In this document: one piece after another, positions 35,032 through 47,059 of the stretch
How the letters are laid out: each line of letters begins with the position of its first letter
Position numbering within the stretch: the stretch's first letter is position 1
DNA from: Agarophyton chilense
Taxonomy: Eukaryota > Rhodophyta > Florideophyceae > Gracilariales > Gracilariaceae
DNA length: 64,000 nt
Assembly: GCA_030374765.1 (NCBI GenBank)
Contig: JARGXX010000080.1
Location: forward strand, 1,240,001-1,304,000
Direction: 5' to 3'
Made by a program: the position numbers and the translations under genes
The notes under the pieces: model-generated
Database searches by the model: none
Told to the model about the DNA's origin: nothing
The model's input: the letters and a program-made list of their open reading frames with translations, nothing else

Positions 35032-35870
35032 CCATTCTTTGCACGAATCCGTTTTTTCGAAAGGTCCTTAACTATAGGTATCATGGCCTGCAAAAGAGAG
35101 GAAAGACTGATTCGGTCTTGAAACAGCAAAAGTGGAGGACCAGACCAAGTGGTTAAGGATTGGACTGAATGACCTAGTCATTTACGTAAAAACCCATATT
35201 CTGGCGACCTAGTTCCTTACTCGTTTCGTTGCCGAGGTGGACACCTGATGTTCAAAGAAATCCGACAGGCAATCCTGGATCTTCGTGATGTGACCCAGAA
35301 CCCTGGCGAAGTAGAAGCAGAATACAGCTCGAGGCTTAACAAAACCGCCAGTCGCTGTGGAAACGTTCGTTTAACCGACTACAAGGTTACGGTTTTCATG
35401 GATCGTCTAGATCCCAATATCAAGCCTCTGGTGGCTCGATTTCGAGAGAGAAAATTTACAGTCTCCTTTCTGTAGTTTTTTTAGTTTGTGCAAGCTGAAG
35501 TTGACGCAGTGAGAGTTCGCGGAGTTACGCGTCACACCACGAAACTTGGTTCATCCAAGGCAGAGGAGCGACACAGATAAACCTCGAAGTCTGCTCTCAA
35601 TGTGTTATATCTGTAATCCTCTGTACACTCAGCACAGTCCTCGTTCAGTAGGTATGATGACTAATCGCAGTGTGATGCGGTCTATTTGAAAGATTATCAG
35701 CAGTAATCAGTGCCCACCGACGATTTACTTCATTTGGAGTCACAGGATGAAGAAGTTGTAAAGTCTATGGAGAGCAGACGCCCAGTATATCGTGCATATA
35801 GGGTTCCCTCTGAAAAAGGGTTCAAGAATGGATAACCTGGATGGATTGACACTTGGTTTGCATACCGATC
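35032..35870 (+). mobile_element. gypsy element 3, gag second part
   Basis: After the AAAGC copy, the plus strand resumes gag of the H/G1 type. The frame 35248-35475 has EVEAEYSSRLNKTASRCGN and FMDRLDPNIKPLVARFRER, matching the H gag block. A degenerate CCHC-like block (CYICNPLYTQHS) follows near 35600. Decayed. Confidence 0.75.
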
Positions 35871-36214
35871 CCAGCCGATGACAGCACCACGCCTAGAAGC
35901 GTTAATATCTTAAATGGGTTACGGTCGTCATCATCCATCGGCAGAACGCACATTTGTCGCTAAGGATTTATTGGGCGTTCCCAAAAATTATGAAGCCCTG
36001 TCGGAGAAGGAAAGAAACTAATTCCCGGCCGGTAATTAATGGCGAGTACAGAAATGGCTTAGATACATCCTGAGATGTCAATATGGAGCCTCAGTAGTTC
36101 AGAACCCTGAAACATCGTAGTTAAACCCGCGATTTGAGAAGAAGGCTTATAGAGCGAACGAAACGAATCAGTCGAAACACTAAGTGAGGGAACCCGAAGA
36201 GGGTCGGTCCTAGG
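35871..36214 (+). mobile_element. probable element 3 gag-protease linker, decayed
   Basis: No family motif is visible. It lies between recognisable element 3 gag and the LTR of element 2 and is assigned to element 3 by position only. Confidence 0.35.
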
Positions 36215-36659
36215 TGTGAAGGAGCGATGACAATGGTTGAGCCCTGTGAGCCGCCGGGCCCTGAGGTATCTTACAGGCGACACGTGGACGGGTCGATCTC
36301 AGGTGGACTCATGTAGATTATTATTTATTTTAACTAGTGTAATGGATTAGCATTATAGTGACAGGGAGATCCCAGCGCCTCACCAGTACTATCTACTTGG
36401 CTTGAGTGACGCTTCTCCCGTAGAGTACGGTAGGCACCGTCAGGATACTAAATGACCCTCTTCGGTATATTAGTTCCACCCTTTGGTCTTCAAGCCATCG
36501 TTTCCATAGGGCCAACCTGTAGGACTACTCAGTAAAAGCCAGCCCACTGCACCAAGTACTCTGGGAGTGCCGCTGTCAAGAATTCGAACCTTAGGGCGCG
36601 CTCTACCACGCTGCCACCGGTCGAGACCTGTACGCTGACCCACCAGTCATTGCGTTAAA
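36215..36659 (+). repeat. 5' LTR of element 2
   Basis: TGTGAAGGAG...GCGTTAAA, 445 bp, same family as 27114, 34582 and 44204; followed by the primer site. Confidence 0.87.
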
Positions 36660-36662
36660 TTT

Positions 36663-36680
36663 TGGTCTCTCGACTTAGAA
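36663..36680 (+). other. primer-binding site of element 2
   Basis: TGGTCTCTCGACTTAGAA: one base different from the G1 and H site TGGTCTCCCGACTTAGAA. Confidence 0.72.
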
Positions 36681-36693
36681 ACCTTTGGAATAA

Positions 36694-38995
36694 TTGAATG
36701 GATCACTGGAACGAAGAATGATCCGGATTCTAACCTTTGGTTTAATTTCCCAACGGACCAGATGTACAGAAGCAACCGCCATTAGGGATGCAGGAGACAA
36801 ACTCAACCGACCAGACTATAGGACTCCTACGGCAGGAACAAGTGCGACTACAACGCCGGTGACGTCGCCTGATCCTCAGGTTGATACCGCTAGCGACCGC
36901 AGGAGCACGAAGAGCAAGCCGCTAGAAGTCCTGACCCCCCTGGATAACCCTGAAAGGATTTGCTGAGAACCCAAGGTGGCAGCGCGCTAACGAGAACGCC
37001 TCACCCGGGCCACCTCTAGGCCAAGGACACCTGAAGGAGAAACCCACCAGACCGAAGGAAATATAGAAAACATGCCCGCAAGGCTTGCCGACCTTCTCTG
37101 GCCCCGTCTCCATGAGCTCTTCCAAGCCAATGTGGATTCCATTATGGGCGGCTGACTAGCTACAGCGATCGTTGACAATGCAGATAACCTCATCACAAGA
37201 ATCGTCCCTACTGTAATGGAGTCTGAATTATTCATAGACTCCCTCCTACGGGCCGTTCAAGGAGCAGTGACCTGCCAGGCGGGTAATTTGGTTTCTAGGA
37301 CCACTCCACCACAAATTAACCATCCGGTTTCCATATGGCAACCCCCTACCGAACCCTCAGGAAGGGCGGCATTATCCACTCTTCGCCGGGAATACCATCA
37401 GGAAAACCCCATGGTGGGACAATCTAGGAGCAGAAGAGAAGCTTCGCGTCTAAATGAGAGACAGATTTCTCATCAGGAGAATCCAAGGGAGAAATAGGCG
37501 AGGAGCAGAAGAGAAGCTCCGCGTCTAGAACAGAGACTGCCTGTCCCACCCGACGGAATATATGAGGTACAGCGACCTCAGGGCTCCATCTGATCTGATA
37601 GAGAGATCTATCCTTTAGGTCCCCAATCCGCTGGGAGGAAAAGAAGAAACCTTAAGAGAACGAAGAGCAGAGGAAGCAAAAGAAGAGACCATTCGGACAC
37701 GAGTGATTCCGAATCGGCCTCGACCGAAACGACCGACTCGGAAGTGGATGAAGCTGCAGTTCGAGGCCTCATACCACTGAAAACAACCAAGGAACTTTTC
37801 CTTAAGGTTCTAGACTACCGGAATTACTGGCTGGCGGACAGGTCCGCAAAATATTCTGGTTCGGTGGCTCGCAGAGTCGCGAAATGGGCCAAATGGATGC
37901 AACTAACCATTACGGACAAGTTCTCGGGTTCCGATCCCATTGCTGTCCTTAGGTTTCTCAGTTTGTTCCGTACGGCCTGCCATCAGAACGGTGTTCACAA
38001 GGGCGCCGCTCTGTACCTTTTCCAATTCTTACTTACAGGACAGGGGGGTGACCGAGTGGTTTCGAAGATATCTGACACAACTGACCTCGTGGATGCTCAA
38101 GACCGTGAGCACCTCAGGTCATACTCTCAGGGTGTTCATTACCTCTTGGAAACTTACGCCACGGATGACGTTATAATGGATGCCCACCAGGAAGTAATAT
38201 CCTCTTGTCAGAGCTCCAACATGACCGAATCGGTTTTCGCAGACGACCTATGGAAGAAGGCTTACCGATATGGAAACGTGTTCTCCGAAGGACGGCTTAA
38301 ACGTCACTTCATCACGGTATTGCTGCCGGCCATTCGGACACATGTGCTGAATTACCGCACGGAAAGCCCGCAATACTCCTTCCGAAGGCTCTTTACCTAC
38401 GCCGAGGGTTATGAAAAAACCTATAGGACCACCAGGCACAACGCTGATATAACTAGAGGACACGCAACTCCATTGCATAAACCCAACCAAGCCCATATAG
38501 TTAGCTCCACGGACGCGGACATGGAATCATCATTTCGTTATGCCGACTCGGGAGATGTCCTCGCGGTTAATTTCAGTGCTACTCCGTCCGGACCCCCATC
38601 ATATCTCCCAGGGAACTACAGCTACCACTGGACCACCCACACCCGAGTATTCTGCCTTTCCGCCCTGCAAGAACGTTTTTGTTCGCTCCCCAAGGGCTTG
38701 CTTCGTCTGCCTTTCAGTGACTCAACCTGGTGATTGTACGAGGTATATGCCTGAGCACGAACGTAAAAACCTCCTAGCTCTAAGGGAAGAGAAATACCGG
38801 GTGCAGAGATCCGAAGGAATGTATAACAGGGCACAGCAACGAACCACAGGGACCCCTGTAATCTCACGCTATGCCACGCCTCCGGATACTCCGATCGAAG
38901 CCCCACAGGTCCACGCAATTGTAGATCCTACGAACGACCCCGTGGAAGAATCCTATCCTCCGAAAGAAACGGAAACCCCATCGGAAAACTCCTAG
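36694..38995 (+). mobile_element. element 2 gag
   Basis: Longest open frame 37744-38733 (329 codons). It aligns with H gag by LFLKVLDYRNYWLADRS, FSGSDPIAVLRFLSLFR and the YRYGNV block. Upstream is an Arg/Glu-rich and acidic stretch near 37620-37750; downstream a Cys-containing segment (RACFVCLS) marks a degenerate knuckle. Binds RNA and forms the particle in this family. Confidence 0.82.
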
Positions 38996-39045
38996 AGGGA
39001 CGACTCGAGGCAAATCCTCCCTCTTTAAGCCCCTACCTCAACCAA

Positions 39046-39862
39046 TTGGACGGTCATGCGCCAAAGAGCACCTCACTTTCAAATAAGAACCACCCAAAAT
39101 GGACAACTCAAGATGAACCACAATTGGAACACAGTGACGAACCAGTCTGTATCATCAGAAAAGAGAACTATAAAGTTCGAGTAGCTGGTGGAATTCATTC
39201 TAACAACTCTCGATTGACCACAGCTGTATTGGAGACAGGCGTTGGTCCCAACTTGGTCCATACTTAGAATGCTCCCACTGGGGTGGCAAGATTTCGTTCA
39301 GGCTAGGATTTCCGCAAGGATTACCAATGCATCACATAGAGCAATGGACATTGAAGGGATAGTAACACTTTACCTCCAGTTAGAACAATTCAAAGTCCGC
39401 ATGTGGTTTCTCGTTTGTCCTAACTTGGGCGCTGAGGTAATCCTAGGGTTTTTTTTATCGATCGATACATTAAGGCCATTTATCCAGGCCTTAGAAAAGT
39501 CGGATTTTACCGCGCATATTCAATCTCCATAACTGGTTCCGCCCCAGGGCCAGAGGCTATCCGCAAACGAGCGGTTGTCTCCGAAAACACGAAGTCCAAT
39601 AATGTTCGCCTGTCAAAGCCCATAACGATACCCCCGATGACCCAGATCACTGTATCGGTCCATACCCAGTCCTCAGGTTTCGTGACGATTCAGGACCACC
39701 CGAAAACGGTTCTGAAGCACCTTATCTTGATGGCCAATGGAGTAGTGGACATCCACCCCAACAGGTTCTTTTTGGTCACAATCAGCAACTTCCGAGATAA
39801 ACCCGTGCGGTTACCTAAAGGTACAGTAATTTGTATCACTCTACCCGCGCCTGTGGTTAATT
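39046..39862 (+). mobile_element. element 2 protease and spacer region
   Basis: The block LTTAVLETGVGPNLVHT (39217-39267) occupies the place of the retropepsin active site, followed by VTLYLQLEQFKVRMWFLVCP and EVILGFFLSID. The spacer with MANGVVDIHPNR leads into RT. Confidence 0.7.
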
Positions 39863-41460
39863 ATGGAGGCCAAAATAGATAACCTTGTGACGCCAACTCC
39901 CGTGGAGGACGTCGATTTTTGGGAGGAGATGGTCGCCATCGGTGCAGAATTCGAATCGTATAGGCCCACGGTACTTGATCTCGTCAGGGAATACCAGGCC
40001 ATGTGGTCAGGTAGATGGGGCACAGTCAGAGCCACTACGCACTGCATTGACCTTCAGGATGACTCTAGACCACAGTTCCAGCACCCATTTCGTACCGGCC
40101 TTAAAGGTAGGGAAATTGTCACCGACCAGATACACAAGATGCGCAAAGACCAAGTCATAGAGCCGGAGTCTCCAAACCAATCCCAATGGGCAAGTCCTCT
40201 TGCCCTAGTGGCAAAGAAAGACGGCTCCGTCAGGTTCTGTGTCGACTACAGGAAGCTGAACGCATTAGGCAAGAGGGACTCATACCCGATACCCCGCATG
40301 GCCGACTGTCTGGATTCCCTAGGCGAAACTGTCGTAATTACCACACTGGACCATAACTCTGGATACTGGCAAATGCCTTCGGCCGAAGATGCGAGAGCGC
40401 TGACAACCTTTACCATCCATGAAGGTCTGTGTAGATTTACTCGTATGCCCTTTCGTTTGAAGAATGCACCAGCCACTTTCCAACGGGTAATGGACATCAT
40501 ACTTTCCTGAGTCAAGTGGAAAGTCGCCCTGGTCTATTTGGATGACATTATAATCGTCTCACGGACCGTAAAGGAACACCTTTGCCACGTGAAGAAGGTT
40601 TTAACAATTCTACAGGACGCTGGAGTTAACCTGAAACTCCGCAAATGAGCTTTCTTCCAGGTCTCGGTAGACTATCTTGGTCACGTCGTCCTCCCAAGAA
40701 ATCTAAAGGTGGCCACACGGACCACAAATACGATTCGCCAGGCTAAGCCTCCTAGAACCTACACGGAACTACGATCCTTCGTGGGCTTGTGCAACGTTCA
40801 CCGACGGTTCGTCCAAGGGTTTGCCAATATCTCGGCCCCTCTCAACGCGATGCTGAATAAGGGAACACCTTCGGAGTTCGAAGCCATTACCGACGACCAG
40901 TACGAGGCTTTTCAAACCCTAAAGAACAAATTACTTAACCCACCCGTATTGGCTTTACCAAAGCCCAATAGGCCTTTTGTCCTGGACACAGATGCCTCTT
41001 ATGTCCAAGTGGGTTGTGCACTGCTACAGGAACAGGAGTCACCGAGTGATTACCTACCTACTGGATACTGGAGCAGAACGCTCACCAGCGCAGAGCGAAA
41101 CTACAGTACGACCGAAAAGGAATGTCTAGCCATCGTATGGTCTGTATTGACACTCCGTCCGTACCTCGAGGGAACCAGGTTTACCATTACGACAGACCAT
41201 GATTCACTCCGCTGGTTACTTAATATGACTGACGCATCGAGTCGCCTGGATAGGTGGCGCCTCAGGCTCTACAAATATGACTACGAGATAAACTTTAGGC
41301 CAGGAATCACGCCCCAGGCAGCAGATGCCCTGTCTCGAATCATTACCGGCGGAACTGATGACACTCCATTCGACGACCACTTTCCCACCCCCTTTACAGA
41401 CGATGGAGAACAAGACTATACGGAAACAGATGACCTTCTGGGTAAGTTGCAATCGGAGGA
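39863..41460 (+). mobile_element. element 2 reverse transcriptase and RNase H
   Basis: RT frame 39863-40510 (WASPLALVAKKDGSVRFCVD, LKNAPATFQRVMDIIL); catalytic VYLDDIIIVS near 40535. The RNase H frame begins at 40709 (FVLDTDASYVQVGCALLQEQ, EKECLAIVWSV, FTITTDHDSLRWLL, AADALSRII). Substantially preserved though not intact. Confidence 0.87.
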
Positions 41461-41579
41461 TCCTGAGGTAAAGAAGAACGAAGTATATTTATTGGACTGG
41501 GAGACAGTACCGCCCAATTCGGCACTACCTCAGGTTAATGCAATAGATCCGGAGGAAAAAGAGCTCCTCCCTATAAATA

Positions 41580-42300
41580 TTGAGGGCGCAATTCGAAGAC
41601 GAATACTGCAAGGAAACAGCCCAATTGGTAGGAACCGTAGGATGCCTGTTTGACTTTGACCGATTTGGAATACTATGTCGCAGATCACCGCCGGATGGCG
41701 TACTCCAACGGGTGATACCAACTCCGCTCAGGGCGCGATTCCTATACTTCGCCCACTTTCCTAGCTTGACTTGTCACCCTGGAGGCAGAAGAATGTACCA
41801 GACCCTAACGAAGTTCTTCGACTGGCCACTAATGGCACAGGAACTATGGCAAACCGCACGGAACTGTGCATCGTGCGCACAGATCCAACTGCCTCGCGCG
41901 AACCATCAGGGCAAATTGAAGCTCTTCCCCGCCGCAGGTCTGATGGAAATTTTGGCAATGGATATACTTGGGCCTTTGCCTAAGCCGTCCCATGGGAAAC
42001 AGTTGGTTTTGGTTATAACTGATAGGTTTACCAAACTTACCCGAGCCCTACCCCTAGGAAGAACAACGGCCACGGATGTGACCACGGCTTTCTTGTCCCA
42101 CTGGGTACATCCATATGGCATGCCAATCACGCCGACGCATCGACCACATCATCCAATCGGCGAGAACTATACTGACCAAAGCCCAACGGACCGGCTACCG
42201 AAGGACAGTGAAGACCTCGAGAACACTACGTGGAAGCTCTTACATCACTCTACGGGACCATACAAAGTCCTTCAGGCAAATCAACACACCATTACGTTGG
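41580..42300 (+). mobile_element. element 2 integrase (zinc finger and part of core)
   Basis: HHCC module: LYFAHFPSLTCHPGGRRMYQ and NCASCAQIQ; core start with MDILGPLPKP and VITDRFTKLTRALPLGR. The core is short compared with element 1. Decayed. Confidence 0.78.
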
Positions 42301-42539
42301 TCATAGACCGCCTACAGGACACCGTATCGATTGATTGGGTAACAAGAGCTCCGAGCTCCCCCAAGTCACTGAAGTCCCAGTCCCCTGGCCCAACGGAATC
42401 TCTACGAGCTCAGGTCGACGCTCAAGTCTCCACATCCCCAATGGCAGTTTCCGCGAACCCGAATAGCCCCACGAACTCGATGGTCAATGCCAATGACGAT
42501 GACCCATCTCTTCCAATCGACTCCGATGGATTCGCCTCT

Positions 42540-42740
42540 CGAGACCACACTTTCCATCCGGAGAATGAACACCGACCGGAATATGTGATTGAGCGCATCA
42601 TCTCCGTCGGTCGGGGAGAAGATGGAACTATGCGCTATCGCGTCCGCTGATTCGGCTACAAACATGGGGATGACACTTGGCACGAGCCTCAATCCATTCT
42701 GGCTAATGTTATCGCCCGCTATTGGCGCAGAATCGGCCGC
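42540..42740 (+). mobile_element. element 2 chromodomain
   Basis: EYVIERIISVGRGEDGTMRY, RVR then FGYKHGDDTWHEPQSI and IARYWRR: the same chromovirus chromodomain as in element 1, with the basic tail. Confidence 0.82.
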
Positions 42741-43258
42741 AAGGAGCGCAGCCTTCAGGAGGGGGCAACCATTGGCCCTAATAATCCCAACACGCCTCCC
42801 AAAACGCCTCCCGACACGACGGTTGGCCGGAGCACGACAGTTCGTCGTAGCTTCCGCATCAGGGAACAAAGTCAGTCCTTTCGAGAAACCTGAGGAAGAC
42901 CCGAGACGCTCTCAAGATTGCATGCCGTCCCAGGGCATGCACTTTTGAGATACAAGAATGACCTTGGGAAAGCCCAAGAATTAATTTATTTGATGACTAA
43001 CAGAGGTATAACAGCCCTCAATATGACCTCAATGTTTGCGGAAGAGCTCAGAACACCAATAGGACTCACAAGTGCGGCGCAGGAGCAAGTCCGTCGTCCT
43101 CATTGGAACTTGTAGGAGCACAACCGGGACTAGGGTCATACGAGGAGCCAAATGCTTAACCAGAAACGGTCCCAGAGAGCTGAGCACGGTTCCTCGGCGG
43201 AAATTCACCTGGAGAACTATTATCACCATCGGGCGCCCCCCGGTCGCTCAAATATAGA

Positions 43259-43857
43259 CTATACCACGCATCCAAGACGGCAGTAACCCTCTGAGATATC
43301 GCCTGCGCATTCTGCTGCAGGAAATTGACCATGGCGGTCTTCAGATCCTAACCCTATTGGACCACCGCGGCGTAGCGCACCGAGCGACGCGTTCAGGAGC
43401 AAGCTTCCCTCAGGACTGTCGCAATGTCTATCGAGACAGTAATACCAACGGGACGGCAGAAGGGCATGACGCACTGCCCGAGGATTTCGTCCAATGGTTT
43501 GTTCTTTGCGGCCCCCGGGGCGCTCATTAGCCACTTTGTATCCCGAGAGGCTCCTTGCTTGGTTGTTCGAAGCCATGGCGCCGCTGCCCACATGCTGTTC
43601 CGCCGGCAAATGGATAGGAAAACCGATGGAAGCCATAAAGACTGGAGGAAGAGTGCCGTATTCGTCGGGCTTATAAGGCCATGGCGGCATCGCGTGCGAC
43701 CAATGGAGGAATACCGCGACTGGAAGAAAGGAGGATGAAACCGAATCGGGAAGGATAACCGAAGTGACCCCAAATGGACGAAGTACGCACTATGGTTCAC
43801 GGCGGACAACGCGCGTATGGTCGCCATAGGAGTATCCAAGTATAGAAAAAGCGGCAA
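43259..43857 (-). pseudogene. element 2 antisense coding module, unknown function
   Basis: Minus-strand frames 43690-43259 (143 codons) and 43857-43393 (154 codons) share with element 1 the phrases GFPIHL, VGSGAMASNNQA, IGRNPRAVRHALLP and DRHCDSPEG. This shows that the module belongs to the family and is not chance. Shorter than in element 1. Broken; no known function. Confidence 0.5.
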
Positions 43858-44190
43858 GGAACTCCCCTACGGTGCGCGTACAGTACCTAATGTGAACTAA
43901 TTGCCAACCTGGCGCCAAGGGTTAGCTCTTACGAACAGGTACCCGCGAGGATGGTGGAAATGCGAGGCCCCATCGCACGCATTGGTAACGAGAGCAACTA
44001 ACCCCCAGAATGGTTATAAGACGCCGACATGTTGGGCACGGCACCGCTCGTTTCCAGGCCATTAATACGCTCAGGATCACGACGTTCCGACCCCGAAGGC
44101 AAGATTGGAGGTTCACCTATAGGTGCATTTAGAGCCAGACCCCCAGGAAGGTGTGCCGCAATTTGGACTTCGCCGTGACGGTCAAATCTT

Positions 44191-44203
44191 AAGGAGGGAG
44201 ATA
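44191..44203 (+). other. polypurine tract of element 2
   Basis: AAGGAGGGAGATA directly before the 3' LTR. Confidence 0.7.
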
Positions 44204-44649
44204 TGTGAAGGAGCAATGATAACGGTTGAGCCCTGTAAGCCGCCGGGCCTTGAGATATCTTAAAGAGGACACGGGGACGGGTCGACCTCAGGTGGACTCA
44301 TGTAGAATATAGATTTATTTTGATTAGAGTAATAGATTAGCATTAAAGTGCCAGGGAGATTCCAGCGCCTCGCCAGTACTTTTTAATTGGCTCGAGTGAC
44401 GCTTCTCCTTTAGAATAAGGTAGGCACCGTTAGGATACTAAATAACCTCCTTTGGTATATTAGTTCCACTCTTTGGTCTTCAAGCCATCGTTTCCGTAGC
44501 TCCAACCTATAGGACTACGCAGTAAACGCCAGCACATTGCACCAAGTACTCTGGGAGTGCCGCCGTCAAGGATTCGAACCTTAGGACCCGCTCTACCACG
44601 CTACCACCGGTCGAGACCCGTACAATGACCCACCCGTCATTGCGATACA
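44204..44649 (+). repeat. 3' LTR of element 2
   Basis: TGTGAAGGAG...GCGATACA, 446 bp. On its minus strand, 44580-44570 reads GGTTCGAATCC, the pol III box B consensus, with a tRNA D-arm-like stretch before it. Confidence 0.87.
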
Positions 44650-46990
44650 GTGAACACGACTAGTTTTTATGCAATCGGGGCAATTGTTCGAAATTGAGTA
44701 TTTTTTGTAGGGTAGCTCTGTTTCATACACAGCTTCAGAACGATTTTTAAGAGTGCAATCACTGTTTTGGCACCCAAAAAAGCCTGTTTTATATGCTAAA
44801 ATAGAAATTAGGATGCTCGTCAATTAAATATAAATTATTTATTACTTGGTTTCTTTTGATCTATTCTTACGCGTAAAAGAAATTCCATGAAGCGAAGATT
44901 TCTATAAAAAGAAGTATATAAAGACTTCACTCCTTCGAGGTCAAAACACGAAAAAATCCGGTCAAAACTTCTAAAAAATCAGCCCAGAAATCTACTGTTT
45001 GGCCTCATATGAGGCCAGCGGTTGTACAGACACTAGAGCTAAGAACTTGTGGTTGGAAAAATTACTTGGTGTCTCGGCCGAGTCGCTGATAGATTATGTT
45101 ACTTACGTGTAAAACACTAGGTTAAATATTTGAACTATCCAGCTATGCTGCTAACCACTTCTGAACTATCCGTGTTACACGTGTTACATTCATCTCAATC
45201 TTATGGGACCGAGGCACATGGGTACTTATGCAGCGCATGCACAGACGGCGTAAATTGGCATTGATATTCCAACTGAGACGGGACTTCTCATAGCTCACAC
45301 ATCCGCTAAAAAAAAACAAGTCTTAGAAAACCATCCACAAGAGGATTGCACCTCACCATTAGGTGTAGAAATGTTCTGTTATTTCAAAACATGTTTGTTA
45401 ATGTGACTGGAGTAACATACTCATTAGTTCCTTCTCAATCCAAAAGGGCGACATATCCTGGTTTTTCTGAAAGCAGGAAAACCTGCACATCTATCCAGCG
45501 AACCTTCCTATCATAGAGTTGTAGCTGCAAAGATAAATGCGCGTTATGAACGCATCTGATATTTGCACCTGTGTGATGAGTGTATATTTCGATTCCTCAA
45601 ACCGCTTAAAGCACCCGAAAAGATCTCCTTTACTTGTCTGTATCGTATTTCAAAACCGTTTTATATCATAACACTTACAAGCAGATGTTAACCATTTCCA
45701 AAATATACAAAATGCTGTAAAAGAGTCACAATATTACTGATTGGGAAAGCTGTTTGTCACCTTCTACTCAAAACTGGCAGCCATATGTCCAATATGGTTT
45801 CCAAAAAATCAATATTCATAAACATATTGCAAATTGGAGAATATGGTAATTCTAAAGGTTCTATAATTGATTTGCAACGTTTTAAAATCAAATGGTTCCA
45901 AGCTGTGTTGAGCTTTATAGAGGAGGTTACAAATCGATAATATTAGAAGCGATTCGGCATCAGTATTTTGAGCAACTAAAAACAAAGTATGTCGGCGTCG
46001 GAGATGGTCTGGAGCGCGTCCAGTGGAATTTTTTTCTTGAACCAACTATTGATCGCTAATATAGAATAGATTCTTTCTTTTATGTTTTTTAGACTTTGAA
46101 CAACCGGATGACACTAGTTTTTCTACGTCCAAGGAATTTGATACAAATGAGACGAACTAGACTTCATATGAGGCCAAATTTTTCTTATAAAGTTACCGAT
46201 ATTTAAACCAGAATAATAGTTTTACATTTAGAGCAATAAAGAAACATTTAATTCGTTAAAATATTTAAAGACTCTTTATCCTCACCATTCGCAAAAGGAC
46301 TCCCAACCCTGTTCAAACCTAGTAGCTTACGAATTTTTTTTTTTAGAAAGATATATTTCTATAGTATCATTTAGTGGTCGCAAGTATAACAATAACTAAA
46401 TATTTTTCGTCTCCCGCAATCCTAGAAAAACTCATCAAGAGTTAATATCTTGGTTAATCATCTATCTTTGCGTACTTTAAAGGTACATAACAACAAAGGC
46501 AGAGAGTTCAGTATTATGTATCATTTATGCAGAGCTTGTAGATCGTAATCGTTTTCTAAGTGACGCGACGTTGTTTGAATTTGGAGAAAGTGGGTGAGGA
46601 GCACGCAAAGGAAGTGATGTTAAAACCAGTTCTTTCTGCAATGATTTCCTTCAAAAGCGCGGCTCAGTGGGTTAACACGTATTCAAAAAGGGTGCTTTTG
46701 AAACGTGACCGGATCGACTGAGCGTCGTGGAGCAGCAAGTTGGAGTGGCTTCTCTCGAAATACAGCGGGGTGTTTTTGGTTCGACTTCGTTTAAAAAATG
46801 TGGATCATGTCCTGTGTGTAAACAAGACAAATGACCATATTTTAGATGCTGTCAAACAGTATTCATTGCGTTTCTGCGAGCGAGCAATCAAGTGCTTTGT
46901 TGGGGATCCGGCTCGGTATGCAAGAGTATTTGAGATTAGAAAGGTTGAGGAAGTAAGGGCATCCACTGTGAAGAATAAAAATGCATCCAG
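44650..46990. other. AT-rich intergenic sequence
   Basis: No gene recognised. A minus-strand frame at 44823-44593 has a pair of Cys motifs (GCQNSDC, NCPDC) after YKTGFF that could be a zinc-finger fragment of a transposon protein, but it runs into the LTR. A tRNA box-A-like GGCTCAGTGGGTTAA at about 46663 lacks a proper box B. Confidence 0.5.
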
Positions 46991-47059
46991 CTAGAGGGCG
47001 AAAAGGCCCAAATGTAAGAAAGAACAAAGAGATGTTTAAATGCAGTAAAAACGCTCGAG

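Larger units (their letters stand above)
36215..44649 (+). mobile_element. Ty3/gypsy chromovirus element 2 (sister of element 1)
   Basis: LTRs at 36215-36659 and 44204-44649 bound a plus-strand element of 8.4 kb with gag, protease, RT, RNase H, integrase, chromodomain and an antisense module. Its order and sequence parallel element 1, with longer gag. The 5-bp flanks (CTAGG left, GTGAA right) do not match. Broken in several places. Confidence 0.88.

Noticed and set aside
44593-44823. A zinc-finger protein gene on the minus strand
   Set aside because: Only 76 codons, crosses into the LTR, and the Cys pairs alone do not identify a family.
46660-46740. A tRNA gene or SINE head (GGCTCAGTGGGTTAA)
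   Set aside because: Only a box-A-like stretch; no proper box B at the right distance and no cloverleaf.
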